From Rhodothermales bacterium (lineage in GTDB: Bacteria; Bacteroidota; Rhodothermia; Rhodothermales; JAHQVL01): a stretch of DNA of 64,000 nucleotides. The notes beneath the pieces are model-generated. The model was not told the origin of the DNA, did no database searches, and saw only the letters and a program-made list of their open reading frames with translations. The DNA lies in NCBI GenBank assembly GCA_041391505.1, contig JAWKNW010000022.1:1-64000 (forward strand), written 5' to 3'. Made by a program: the position numbers and the translations under genes. This document shows positions 1 to 8,268 of this stretch, in pieces. Every line of letters begins with the position of its first letter. Positions within the stretch are counted from its first letter, which is position 1.

Positions 1-1
1 G

Positions 2-322
2 ATCGACAGGCAAACGCCGGCGGGCGCGAGCGACGAGCTTCCCCGGCACATCGCGGTCCATAGCGCGATGACTTTCCTTTATTTTTTGTTGTTCGCCGCG
101 CTTTTCATCTTCGGGATGCAAGAGGTCCTGCAGCACTATATCCTTCGGCGGATGCTCAGTAAAAAAGGGATGCTCCCGTTCAGGCTGGTCGCCTTCCTGG
201 ACTATGCCGCGTCCGAACTGAACTTCCTCCAGAAAGTCGGGGGCGGCTATATCTTTCTGCATCGCTACCTGCTCGAATACTTCGCCGAGATCGAGGACGA
301 CACCCTCGAGCCCCAGCCGTAA
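2..322 (+). CDS. C-terminal fragment of a NACHT-type signalling NTPase (5' end outside window)
   Basis: The reading frame is open to the left edge, so the ATG at 68 is internal or at best an alternative start; about 106 residues are visible. A hydrophobic stretch (FLYFLLFAALFIFG) is followed by a helical segment with EVLQHYILR, then LPFRLVAFLD and a terminal block with VGGGYIFLHRYLLEYFAE. That closing block matches, from memory, the conserved C-terminus of bacterial and cyanobacterial membrane-linked NACHT-domain NTPases. These are STAND-class ATPases, some of which act in signalling or phage defence. The NTPase core, Walker motifs and effector domain lie outside the window, so the function is inferred from the tail alone. 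The next gene starts 92 bases downstream on the same strand. Confidence 0.55.
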   Translation: MDRQTPAGASDELPRHIAVHSAMTFLYFLLFAALFIFGMQEVLQHYILRRMLSKKGMLPFRLVAFLDYAASELNFLQKVGGGYIFLHRYLLEYFAEIEDDTLEPQP

Positions 323-414
323 CCTGTTCGAGGGGCCGGCGGGCGGCGGGAACGAACCCTCCCTCCAACCTTACAAGGGCCGATTCAATCGATCACTCCG
401 GCGATCACCCCGGC

Positions 415-1461
415 ATGGCCCGCTCTTCCGCGCACTCTACGTTCTTCTTCCTCGTTACCACGCTGACCCTGGCCGGCTGCCTGCCGTCGTCGTGCAATCG
501 CACCGAAAGCCGGGCGCTGTTTCCGTCGGACTCCCTCTCGCGCGCCATCGCCGAGGCCACGCCGGTCGACACCCTCGTGCAGGTCTGGGACACCGGCGGC
601 CCCGAGGCCCGGCCGTTCGAATACCCGCGCACGGTTTTTTTCGACGCCGCCGGCCGGCTGTTCCTGTCGGACGCCGAGGCCAACACCATCCATGCCTTCG
701 ACGACGGGGGCCAGCCGCTGTACCAGGTCACCGACGACGAATTCCCGGTCCCCTTCCTGGCCGGCATCGCCGGCGACACCCTCGCAGTATTCAGCCCCTC
801 CAGGCGGGAAGTCCGCCTGATGGTGGGCGAGCGCGTTGTGGCCACGGTGCCCACGCCGGCCGACGCCTCGAGCCGCCAGCAGCTGCAGTATGCGGCTTAT
901 GGTCCGGGCGGGGTGTATGTCAAGATTCTGGGGGAGTCGTTCGACAATTTCGCGGGCCGGCTCGACGAGACCGGCCGTGTGACCGAGCGCTGGCCGCTCG
1001 AGGGGCCGATCTGGCGGTATGCGGGCAAGATGCTCGCGCAGGGCGACACCCTCCTCAGTGCCTGCGGCTATCGGCCGGTGATGGACCGTTTCCTGCCGGC
1101 GGCGCGTCGCGACACCCTCGCGCTGGTGGGATTCGATTCGCCTATGCTCGCCCGGAGCCGCTTGTTCATGCTGGGCGACCAGTACGACCCGCCGCTCCTG
1201 ACGGCGTCGTTCGCCGTCGCCGGCGACCGGCTGTTCGTCCTCAACATCCGGCCGGGCTGGCTGTGGATCGACGCGTACGACCGCACCGGCCGGCTCGAGC
1301 GGCAGCTCGTCCAGCCTTCGCCCTCCTTTGCCAAATCGTTTTATCCCGTCGATCTCGCCGTCCGTCCGGATGGCGACGACTATGAGATAGCCGTCGCCTT
1401 CGTCGAGCCGCAACCCCGGCTCGCCCTGTATCGGTGGCGCAACGCGCCGCCGCCGCAGTAA
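415..1461 (+). CDS. Six-bladed beta-propeller-like lipoprotein, function unknown
   Basis: 348 residues. The N-terminus is a lipoprotein signal: a hydrophobic run followed by LTLAGC, with the lipidated cysteine at about residue 22, so the mature protein should be anchored in a membrane facing the periplasm or surface. The body contains repeated motifs of the propeller type: a hydrophobic strand, then DAAGRLFLSDAEANTIHAFD, then similar blades ending in aromatic-Asp turns (WIDAYDRTGRLERQL, ALYRWR). This resembles the 6-bladed/NHL propeller lipoproteins common in Bacteroidota. No catalytic signature is visible. The ATG at 415 gives a complete signal peptide. A ligand-binding or scaffolding role is plausible but not shown. 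Confidence 0.75.
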   Translation: MARSSAHSTFFFLVTTLTLAGCLPSSCNRTESRALFPSDSLSRAIAEATPVDTLVQVWDTGGPEARPFEYPRTVFFDAAGRLFLSDAEANTIHAFDDGGQPLYQVTDDEFPVPFLAGIAGDTLAVFSPSRREVRLMVGERVVATVPTPADASSRQQLQYAAYGPGGVYVKILGESFDNFAGRLDETGRVTERWPLEGPIWRYAGKMLAQGDTLLSACGYRPVMDRFLPAARRDTLALVGFDSPMLARSRLFMLGDQYDPPLLTASFAVAGDRLFVLNIRPGWLWIDAYDRTGRLERQLVQPSPSFAKSFYPVDLAVRPDGDDYEIAVAFVEPQPRLALYRWRNAPPPQ

Positions 1462-1498
1462 AGCCGATCCGGGGGGAACTGTGCTCGAACGCTTCGCG

Positions 1499-1600
1499 TG
1501 CTAGATGGCCAGGTTTAAAGGGTTCAGGTTCTCCGTTCGATGCGCCGCGGTCGCGGCCACCCGACGCCTCCTGTATCCTTGAGCCGTGAACCTTGAACCC
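1499..1600. repeat. Imperfect word-repeat inverted element between lipoprotein and AAA+ genes
   Basis: GGGTTCAGGTTC (1520-1531) pairs with GAACCTTGAACCC (1588-1600) with one bulged base, spanning the gap before the ATG at 1610. Layout is like the other word-repeat elements but with a less regular loop. Confidence 0.5.
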
Positions 1601-1609
1601 GACTCCATC

Positions 1610-3130
1610 ATGACCCTGTCTCGCCTCACCGATATCCATACGCTCGGACAACTCAAGACATCCGGTTACCGGGTGCTGGGGGTTAAGGACGAGCTGCGCA
1701 AAAACCTCATCGAGAAGCTGCGCAAAAAAGAGCGGGTGTTCACGGGTATCATCGGCTACGAAAGCACGGTCATTCCCCAGATCCAGAACGCCATCCTGGG
1801 CCGGCACGACCTCATCCTGCTGGGGCTTCGCGGGCAGGCCAAGAGCCGCATCATCCGCATGCTCCCGCAGCTGCTCGACGAATACATCCCCATCGTCAAG
1901 GGCAGCGAGATCAACGACAACCCGTTCGACCCGATCTCCAAATACGCCCGCAACCTCATCGCCGCCAAGGGGGACGACACCCCCATCGCGTGGCTGCACC
2001 GCAACGAGCGGTACAACGAAAAGCTCGCCACGCCCGACACGACGATCGCCGACCTGATCGGTGACATCGACCCGATCAAGGCGGCCAACCTGCGGCTGAC
2101 GTATGCCGACGAGGAAGTGATCCACTTCGGCATCATCCCGCGCACCAACCGGGGCCTCTTCGCCATCAACGAGTTGCCCGACCTCCAGCCGCGCATCCAG
2201 GTGGGGCTGCTCAACATCATGGAAGAGCAGGACATCCAGATCCGCGGGTTCAACATCCGGTTTCCGCTGGATGTCATGATGATCTTCTCGGCCAACCCCG
2301 AGGACTACACCAACCGCGGCAGCATCATCACACCGCTGAAGGACCGCATCGACAGCCAGATCATCACGCACTACCCGAAGACGATCGACATCGGCGTTCA
2401 GATCACGCGGCAGGAAGCGTGGCAGGATCGGGGCGAGGGCGTAAAGGTGCACGTGCCGGCGTATTTCAGGGAGATCATCGAACAGATCGCGTTCGAGGCC
2501 CGCGCCAGCGAGTACGTCGACCAGAAATCCGGCGTCTCCGTCCGCCTCACCCGCGCCGCGCTGGAGGATCTCATCTCGGCCGCCGAGCGCCGGGCGCTGG
2601 TGCATGGCGAGACCGAAACGACCGTGCGCATCAGCGACTTCGTTTCGGTGGAGCCGGCGATCACGGGGAAGGTCGAACTCGTCTACGAAGGCGAACAGGA
2701 AGGCGCGCAAAACGTGGCCCGGCTGCTGATCGGGCGCGCGATCAAGTCGATCTTCAACGTCTATTTCCCCGACCCGTCGGATAAAAAGACGGGCCGTTCG
2801 CCCTACCAGCTGCTCCTGACCTGGTTCACGCAGGGCAACAACCTCGTGCTCGGGCAGGACATGCCGTTCGAGGCGTTCCAGCAGGCGCTGTGCGGGGTCG
2901 CCGGCCTGCAGGAGATCGTCGCGCGCCAGATGAAGCCGGCGACGCCGGGCGAGGCCGCCTCGGCCATGGAATTCGTCCTCGAAGCCCTCCACCAGAACTC
3001 CCTCATCGGGAAGGATTTCGCCGACTCCGCGACATCGTACAGCGACATGATGGGCTCCATGTTATCCTCCCTCGGTTCGATCGAGGACGACGACATCGAC
3101 CCGGACGATGACGATCTGTACCGTCGATGA
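1610..3130 (+). CDS. MoxR/magnesium-chelatase-type AAA+ ATPase
   Basis: 506 residues from the ATG at 1610; a GTG at 1586 would add eight residues that lie in a low-complexity spacer, so the ATG is preferred. The AAA+ core is recognisable: a P-loop variant LGLRGQAKSR near residues 77-86, a Walker B region GLFAINELPDL, and a sensor segment MMIFSANPEDYT. The winged or lid part follows, and the C-terminus is acidic (IEDDDIDPDDDDLYRR). These features match the ChlI/BchI and MoxR group (COG1239-like), whose members act as ATP-driven remodelling or metal-insertion chaperones, usually with a von Willebrand A partner. No such partner lies next to it here, and its client is unknown. The downstream gene is an unrelated acetyltransferase. 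Confidence 0.85.
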   Translation: MTLSRLTDIHTLGQLKTSGYRVLGVKDELRKNLIEKLRKKERVFTGIIGYESTVIPQIQNAILGRHDLILLGLRGQAKSRIIRMLPQLLDEYIPIVKGSEINDNPFDPISKYARNLIAAKGDDTPIAWLHRNERYNEKLATPDTTIADLIGDIDPIKAANLRLTYADEEVIHFGIIPRTNRGLFAINELPDLQPRIQVGLLNIMEEQDIQIRGFNIRFPLDVMMIFSANPEDYTNRGSIITPLKDRIDSQIITHYPKTIDIGVQITRQEAWQDRGEGVKVHVPAYFREIIEQIAFEARASEYVDQKSGVSVRLTRAALEDLISAAERRALVHGETETTVRISDFVSVEPAITGKVELVYEGEQEGAQNVARLLIGRAIKSIFNVYFPDPSDKKTGRSPYQLLLTWFTQGNNLVLGQDMPFEAFQQALCGVAGLQEIVARQMKPATPGEAASAMEFVLEALHQNSLIGKDFADSATSYSDMMGSMLSSLGSIEDDDIDPDDDDLYRR

Positions 3131-3292
3131 CGATGCGGCTGGTGCTACGTCTGCACCTCCCCGAGGCGATGTCGATGGCTCGACGCCAGATCCTGCCCCT
3201 GCTCCCGAAGCGGGGCCTGGCATCCATCGGAACCGCCTAGATCCATCTACAGGGCGGTACCGGTATCCACTTTACGATTTGCGAGATACATT

Positions 3293-3790
3293 TTGCCATC
3301 CGCCTTCACCATCCGCCCCGCCACGCCGGCCGACGCCGAGCGGCTCGTCGACCTGATCATCGGGCTGGCCGAGTACGAGCGGCTGCGCCACGAGGCCGAG
3401 CCGGACGCCGCGGCGCTCCGCCGGCACCTCGCCCCGGACGCGTCGCCGCGCTGCGAAGCCTTCATCGCCGAAGACGCGGACGGCCGCGCGCTCGGCATGG
3501 CGCTGTATTTCTATAACTACTCCACCTTCCTCACCGCCTGGGGCATCTATCTGGAAGACCTGTTTGTGCTGCCCGACTACCGGGGGCATGGGGTCGGCAT
3601 CGGGCTGTTTCGGGCCGTGGCCCGGCGCGCGGTGGAACAGGGCTGCCGCCGGCTCGACTGGAACGTGCTCGACTGGAACGCGCCGGCCATCGACTTCTAC
3701 CACCGCCTCGGCGCCCGGCACATGAAGGAGTGGAACACGATGCGGCTCACCGGCGAGGCCCTCGCCGCACTTGGACACGTCGATGGGTGA
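3293..3790 (+). CDS. GNAT-family N-acetyltransferase
   Basis: 165 residues. Single GNAT fold: N-terminal FTIRPATPADAERLVDLI, a central YLEDLFVLPDYRGHGVGIGLF that supplies the V-x-x-x-x-R-G-x-G acetyl-CoA pyrophosphate loop, and a C-terminal NVLDWNAPAIDFYHRLGA. The NWNxPAIxFYxxLGA ending and overall length resemble diamine/spermidine acetyltransferase-like (SAT) proteins. The substrate is therefore probably an amine, but this is not proven. No upstream ATG exists in frame, so translation probably starts at the TTG at 3293. The 3' end overlaps the ATG of the next gene (3783) by eight bases, which suggests translational coupling. Confidence 0.85.
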   Translation: MPSAFTIRPATPADAERLVDLIIGLAEYERLRHEAEPDAAALRRHLAPDASPRCEAFIAEDADGRALGMALYFYNYSTFLTAWGIYLEDLFVLPDYRGHGVGIGLFRAVARRAVEQGCRRLDWNVLDWNAPAIDFYHRLGARHMKEWNTMRLTGEALAALGHVDG

Positions 3791-4526
3791 CCGCCGGCTC
3801 CGGGTGATGGTCATCATCCCCGCCTTCAACGAGGCCCGTTCGATCGGACTCGTCGTGGGCGACCTGCCCGGGCACGTCGTTGAGGAGGTCGTGGTGGTCA
3901 ACAACGCATCGACGGACGAGACCGAGGCCAATGCCCGCGCCGCCGGCGCGACGGTGCTTCGCGAGGGCCGGCAGGGCTACGGCTGGGCCTGTCTGCGCGG
4001 GATCGCCTACGCGAAGGAGAAAAATCCCGATGTGGTCGTCTTCCTCGACGGCGACTACAGCGACCATCCCGAGGAGATCGTCCGCCTCCTCGCGCCCATC
4101 GAGCACGGCGAGGCCGACTTCGTCATCGGGTCGCGGATGCGCGGAGAGCGGGAGCCGGGGGCGATGCTGCCGCAGGCGCTGTTCGGCAACCGACTGGCCT
4201 GCGGCCTGATGCGCCTGATCTGGGGGGCGAGATACACCGATCTGGGGCCGTTTCGGGCGATCCGGTTCAGCGCCTTGCTGGCGCTGGGGATGCAGGACAC
4301 CACGTACGGGTGGACGGTCGAGATGCAGATCAAGGCGGTGCGCGCCGGCCTGCGGTATACCGAGGTGCCCGTGTCCTACCGCCGGCGGGTGGGGGTGTCG
4401 AAAATCACCGGCACCCTTGCCGGGACGGTCAAGGCGTCGTACAAGATCCTGTACATGATCGGGAAATACGCGCTGCAGCGGGAGCCGGCGAGGGCAGCCC
4501 GATCGGCCCCAGAAAGTTCACGCTAA
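3783..4526 (+). CDS. Family 2 glycosyltransferase (DPM1/polyprenyl-phosphate type)
   Basis: 247 residues from ATG 3783, which overlaps the stop region of the GNAT gene; an upstream TTG at 3771 would add four residues. GT-A fold motifs are present: VMVIIPAFNEARSI at the N-terminus, VVVNNASTDET, the DxD-like metal site VVFLDGDYSDHPEE, and GSRMRGEREPG. The C-terminal part has the acceptor-side block YGWTVEMQIKAVRAGLRYTEVPVSYRRRVG. It closely follows bacterial dolichol-phosphate-mannose/glucose synthase-like enzymes that move a sugar from a nucleotide donor to a lipid phosphate. No C-terminal transmembrane anchors are visible. Donor and acceptor cannot be told from sequence. Confidence 0.87.
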   Translation: MGDRRLRVMVIIPAFNEARSIGLVVGDLPGHVVEEVVVVNNASTDETEANARAAGATVLREGRQGYGWACLRGIAYAKEKNPDVVVFLDGDYSDHPEEIVRLLAPIEHGEADFVIGSRMRGEREPGAMLPQALFGNRLACGLMRLIWGARYTDLGPFRAIRFSALLALGMQDTTYGWTVEMQIKAVRAGLRYTEVPVSYRRRVGVSKITGTLAGTVKASYKILYMIGKYALQREPARAARSAPESSR

Positions 4527-4667
4527 ACGACGAACCTTTCGCGATTCGGGCCGTTTTTGGTACTTCTTCCAACCGCGGGTGTGCTGCTGCCCGGCCGTCG
4601 CCGACACCGATCCGGCGCGTCGCGCTGCGCCCGCGTTCTCATATCGATCCCTAGCTCGGGCCCTGTT

Positions 4668-5591
4668 ATGCATCACGACATCTGGTTCAACGGAAAACTC
4701 GTTCCCTACGAAAAAGCGACCATCCACGTCCTTTCGCACGTCGTACACTACGGCTCTTCGGTATTCGAAGGCATTCGCTGCTACAACACGGACCAGGGCT
4801 CCGGCGTATTCCGGCTACGCGAGCACATGCGCCGGCTGTATGACTCCGCCCGCATCTACCGGATGGAGATTCCCTACACCATCGAGGAGATTGAAGCCGC
4901 CACGATGGAGACGATCGCCAACAGTGGCCTGAAGTCCTGCTACATCCGCCCCGTCGTCTTCCGCGGCATGGGCAGCCTGGGCGTCAACCCGATCAAGAAC
5001 GACGTCGAGACCGTCATCGCCGTGTGGGAATGGGGCGCGTACCTCGGGCCGGAGGCGCTGGAGAGCGGCGTCGACGTCCACGTCGCGTCCTGGAGCCGCA
5101 TGGCGCCGAACACCTTCCCCGCGATGGCGAAGGCCGGCGGCAACTACCTCAACGCTTCCCTCGTGAAGATGGACGCCGTGCTCAACGGCTACAACGAGGG
5201 CATCATGCTCAACAAGGAAGGCTATGTGGCCGAGGGCAGCGGAGAGAACCTGTTCGTCATCCGCGACGGCGTGCTCTACACCGCCCCGCAGAGCCTCTCG
5301 ATCCTGCCCGGCATCACGCGCGACGCCGTAATCACCCTCGCGAAAGGCCTCGGCTATACCGTCGAGGAGCGGCTGATCCCGCGCGAGGCGCTGTACATCT
5401 GCGACGAGCTGTTTTTCACCGGCACCGCAGCGGAGGTCACGCCGATCCGGTCGGTCGACAAACACGTGATCGGCACCGGCAAGCGGGGTCCGATCACGAC
5501 CGAGATCCAGAATGCCTTCTTCGACGTCATCAAGAAAGGCGACGACCCGCACGGCTGGCTGACGCCCGTGCCGGCGACGGCGACGGTGTGA
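4668..5591 (+). CDS. ilvE: Branched-chain amino-acid aminotransferase
   Basis: 307 residues starting at ATG 4668 (MHHDIWFNGK), matching the usual IlvE length; a longer frame from 4557 adds non-conserved residues and is rejected. It is a class IV PLP-dependent fold: HVLSHVVHYGSSVFEGIRCY, then the PLP lysine in AKAGGNY (about Lys155), GYVAEGSGENLF, and the C-terminal FFTGTAAEVTPIRSVD. It catalyses reversible transamination of leucine, isoleucine and valine with 2-oxoglutarate, the last step of branched-chain amino-acid synthesis, in the cytosol. No other ilv genes are adjacent. Transcription should end at the strong hairpin at 5618-5652. Confidence 0.95.
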   Translation: MHHDIWFNGKLVPYEKATIHVLSHVVHYGSSVFEGIRCYNTDQGSGVFRLREHMRRLYDSARIYRMEIPYTIEEIEAATMETIANSGLKSCYIRPVVFRGMGSLGVNPIKNDVETVIAVWEWGAYLGPEALESGVDVHVASWSRMAPNTFPAMAKAGGNYLNASLVKMDAVLNGYNEGIMLNKEGYVAEGSGENLFVIRDGVLYTAPQSLSILPGITRDAVITLAKGLGYTVEERLIPREALYICDELFFTGTAAEVTPIRSVDKHVIGTGKRGPITTEIQNAFFDVIKKGDDPHGWLTPVPATATV

Positions 5592-5617
5592 CGAGATTCG
5601 ATCCTCGTTTTGTTGAA

Positions 5618-5652
5618 AGCCTCCCGACGGGTGACCGTCGGGAGGCTTTTTT
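5618..5652 (+). terminator. Rho-independent terminator after ilvE
   Basis: A perfect 13-base-pair stem (5618-5630 with 5635-5647) closes a GTGA loop and runs straight into six T residues. It lies 27 bases after the ilvE stop codon. Confidence 0.93.
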
Positions 5653-5766
5653 GTACGTGAACAATGCATGATCTGATGGAGTGTTCTCTTTTCCCCGCAT
5701 GAACCAAATCCCCGCCGGCCCCGTATCGCGAACCATCGACCTGCTCATTCACACCGACGACAGATC

Positions 5767-5949
5767 ATGACGGGAAAACGAAACAAGGCCAGGGGCCAGT
5801 CCATCGGGGTCGGCATCGCCCTCGGCGTAGCGCTTGGCGCCGCGTTCGGCAATATCGGCCTCGGACTGGCGCTGGGTATCGCCATAGGCGCGGGTTACGA
5901 TCAGGTACGCAGCCGGCAAACGACCGACGAGGCCGGCGAGGAGGATTGA
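5767..5949 (+). CDS. Small glycine-zipper membrane protein
   Basis: 60 residues. A basic head (MTGKRNKARGQ) is followed by a long hydrophobic stretch rich in Gly/Ala spaced every four residues (GVGIALGVALGAAFG, GLGLALGIAIGAG) and an acidic tail (TTDEAGEED). The GxxxG pattern is typical of glycine-zipper microproteins that form tightly packed membrane helices or small oligomers; many Bacteroidota carry similar 50-80 residue proteins of unknown role. The single ATG, plausible topology and lack of any overlapping larger gene support coding. It follows the ilvE terminator and precedes the repeat block at 5982. Confidence 0.72.
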   Translation: MTGKRNKARGQSIGVGIALGVALGAAFGNIGLGLALGIAIGAGYDQVRSRQTTDEAGEED

Positions 5950-5981
5950 GGTCTGGCGGGAAGGTCTGACCGCCGGCTACC

Positions 5982-6343
5982 CCCCACGCTTCAGCGTGGG
6001 GAGCACTCTTTACGCATCGCCATGAAAGGCTCACGCGTGGCTTGGATTCCCGCTTTCGCGGGAATGACGTGGGCGCGGGAATGACGCGTCCCCGTTCATC
6101 GTGCCGTTCCCCCACGCTTCAGCGTGGGGAGCACTCTTTACGTACGCATCGCCGTGAAAGGCTCACGCGTGGCTTGGATTCCCGCTTTCGCGAGGATGGC
6201 ATATGCGGGCGTGGGGAGCAACTTGACGCATCGCCGTGAAAGGCTCAGGCGTGGCTTGGATTCCCGCTTTCGCGGGAATGACGTGGGCGCGGGACTGACG
6301 CGTCCCCGTTCATCGTGCCGTTCCCCCACGCTTCAGCGTGGGG
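5982..6343. repeat. Three-copy palindromic intergenic repeat block
   Basis: The perfect hairpin CCCCACGC-TTCA-GCGTGGGG occurs three times (5982-6001, 6110-6129, 6324-6343). The copies are joined by a second motif, a GGATTCCCGC/GCGGGAATGACG hairpin, at about 6046-6068, 6177-6198 (degenerate) and 6257-6282. The block fills most of the 419-base gap between the glycine-zipper gene and the convergent yhhQ-like gene. It has no coding potential of its own; ORFs across it are repeat translations. It resembles REP/BIME-type mosaics and could also act as a bidirectional transcription stop. Confidence 0.85.
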
Positions 6344-6368
6344 CATCGATCAACCGCACAACGATCCG

Positions 6369-7103
6369 TCACCCCATCTCCTCCGCCTGGTGGATCAGTG
6401 CTTCGGACGTCTCGCGGCCCAGGTACATATCCATCAGCCAGTGCGCGAGGTAGATGACGGGCGTGATCACGATGGCGATGATGAATTTGTAGATGTAGTT
6501 GAAGAGCGTGATCGCGAGGATCTCCTGGAACGAGAGCTGGCCGGCGAAAGCGACCATCAGCACGATAAACGTATCCAGGAACTGCGATCCGAACGTAGAG
6601 CCCGTCGCGCGGAGCCAGAGGTGCCGGCCCTCGGTGAGTTTGCGCAGCCAGTGGAATAGCGTGATATCCGCGAGCTGACCGACGAGATAGGCGATGAGGC
6701 TCCCGAAGATCACCCGCCCCGTCGCGCCGAAGACCATGTTGAACGCCTCGCCGCTGACCGGGGAGATGGAGGCGGTGGGCACGGCCATGGCGATCTGGAC
6801 GAGCAGGAACTCGAACAGGATCATCAGCATCCCGATCACGGTGACAAACGCGATGCCCCGCCGGCCGAAGTATTCATTCATCAGGTCCGTCACGATAAAC
6901 GTGACCGGGAACGCGATGACGCCGGCCGTCATCACCACCGTCGTGAACTGCTGCCCCAGGATGCGGATCGTGAACGGCAGGTCGAACGCCGTAAAAAACT
7001 TGCTCGCCGTGGCCTCGGCGACGACGAGCGCGGTCAGAAAGATAGCGGTGCAGACCACAAAGAGTTTTTGCGGCCGGCTCAAAACGTAGGCGTCCTGGAT
7101 CAT
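6369..7103 (-). CDS. yhhQ: Queuosine-precursor transporter, VUT/YhhQ family
   Basis: 244 residues from the ATG at 7103 (MIQDAYVLSR); a longer frame to 7163 lacks conservation. It is a polytopic membrane protein with about six hydrophobic segments. Family signatures are FPVTFIVTDLMNEYFGRRG, AFNMVFGATGRVIFGSLIAYLVGQLADI and a basic/aromatic loop near HWLRKLTEGRHLWLRATGSTFGSQFLDT. Members of the vitamin-uptake-like transporter family (E. coli YhhQ) import queuine precursors preQ0/preQ1 for tRNA modification. The S-x-Q-x-x-D-T motif near the C-terminal half is typical. Its stop lies 25 bases from the repeat block; the kinase gene upstream is co-oriented but separated by 69 bases. Confidence 0.87.
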   Translation of the reverse strand: MIQDAYVLSRPQKLFVVCTAIFLTALVVAEATASKFFTAFDLPFTIRILGQQFTTVVMTAGVIAFPVTFIVTDLMNEYFGRRGIAFVTVIGMLMILFEFLLVQIAMAVPTASISPVSGEAFNMVFGATGRVIFGSLIAYLVGQLADITLFHWLRKLTEGRHLWLRATGSTFGSQFLDTFIVLMVAFAGQLSFQEILAITLFNYIYKFIIAIVITPVIYLAHWLMDMYLGRETSEALIHQAEEMG

Positions 7104-7172
7104 GCTGGGAGATGGAGGTTGCAGCGACCGGCGTAATCTCCAACCGGCCGGCGCGAATAGCAAGCCCTCACC

Positions 7173-8237
7173 CTATTTTGAAGTGGGCGCCGGCGCGGCG
7201 GGACCCTTCACGGTCTTGAGCAAAAAGCCGAACGTCGATCCTTTGTCGGGTTTGCTCTCGATCATCATCTGCGTGTCGTGGGCGCCCAGGATGTGCTTTA
7301 CGATGGCCAGACCGAGCCCGGTGCCGCCCTGCAGCCGCGAGCGGCTTTTGTCCACCCGATAAAACCGCTCGGTGATGCGGGGGATGTGCTGCGGGGCGAT
7401 GCCGATGCCGTTGTCCACCACCGACACCTTGACGTGCCCGGAGGGCAGCGGCCGGCATACGACTTCCACAAAACCACTCGGATTGCTGTATTTGATGGCG
7501 TTATCCACCAGGTTGATCAGCACCTGGCGCATGCGTTCGCGATCGCCCTTGACGCGGGGAAGCGGCTCGGCGATGCGGGATCGCAACGTAACCGACTTGC
7601 TCTCGGCGATGTCCTCCAGCCCTTCGATCACTTCGTTGACGACTTCGCTAAGGCTGAAGTCGCTCATCATCATCTGCAATTCGCCCGTCTCGATGCGTGA
7701 GATCTCGGACAGGTCGTTGGTGAGGTTGCGCAGCCGCGTGGCGTTGTTGAGGATTTTTTTGACGAACGACTGGTTGACGCGCCGATCCTCCAGCGCGCCA
7801 TTCAGCAGCGTCTCGGCGAAACCCTGGATCGCGAAGATGGGCGTTTTGAGTTCATGGGACACGTCGCCGAGGAACTCGCGCCGGTAGTTTTCCACCTTCT
7901 TCAGCCCCTGGATCTCCTTTTCAAGCACCTGGCCGGCGCGATAGACCTGCCAGACCAGCGCATTGAGTTCGTCGCCGCGCGGCAGATGGGCGGCTTCCAG
8001 GTTCTCGAAACGATGCTTGCGAACCTGTTTTAGCGTCGTCCGCGCCAGATGCAGACGATGGGCCAGCAGGGCGTAGGCCGTGAAATAGGCCGCGACGAGG
8101 ATAAAAAGCGGCAGCCCCAGGAGCACGCCGAGCGGAAACGGAGAGATCGTGTAGTGGAGGCCCCCCATGACCGCGAGGAGCATGCCGGCAATCGGCAGCG
8201 CAATCTTCAGGGAGAGCCGGCTGAAGCGGACCGGCAT
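7173..8237 (-). CDS. phoR: Membrane sensor histidine kinase, PhoR-like
   Basis: 354 residues from ATG 8237; a TTG at 8291 would add 18 residues and overlap the regulator gene by 23 bases, so the start is uncertain. Two adjacent transmembrane helices (KIALPIAGMLLAVMGGL and LGVLLGLPLFILVAAY) leave almost no periplasmic domain. They are followed by a short linker, a HisKA box GDVSHELKTPI with the phospho-accepting His at about 128, and a HATPase_c domain with N box (INLVDNAIKYS), G1 (VDNGIGI) and G2 (GGTGLGLAIVKHI). The minimal sensor region is typical of PhoR kinases that sense through the Pst/PhoU complex. It pairs with the response regulator immediately upstream; the symbol is by family resemblance. 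Confidence 0.85.
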   Translation of the reverse strand: MPVRFSRLSLKIALPIAGMLLAVMGGLHYTISPFPLGVLLGLPLFILVAAYFTAYALLAHRLHLARTTLKQVRKHRFENLEAAHLPRGDELNALVWQVYRAGQVLEKEIQGLKKVENYRREFLGDVSHELKTPIFAIQGFAETLLNGALEDRRVNQSFVKKILNNATRLRNLTNDLSEISRIETGELQMMMSDFSLSEVVNEVIEGLEDIAESKSVTLRSRIAEPLPRVKGDRERMRQVLINLVDNAIKYSNPSGFVEVVCRPLPSGHVKVSVVDNGIGIAPQHIPRITERFYRVDKSRSRLQGGTGLGLAIVKHILGAHDTQMMIESKPDKGSTFGFLLKTVKGPAAPAPTSK

Positions 8238-8268
8238 CCGCCGGGCGACGGCCGCGCCTGACTCCGGC

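Noticed and set aside
3127..3240. A 37-codon frame overlapping the AAA+ stop codon (ATGA)
   Set aside because: The overlap is suggestive of coupling, but the peptide is basic with no recognisable feature and lies in a spacer; too weak to list as a gene.
3108..3356. 82-residue frame between the AAA+ and GNAT genes
   Set aside because: Overlaps both genes out of frame and has low-complexity Pro/Ala composition.
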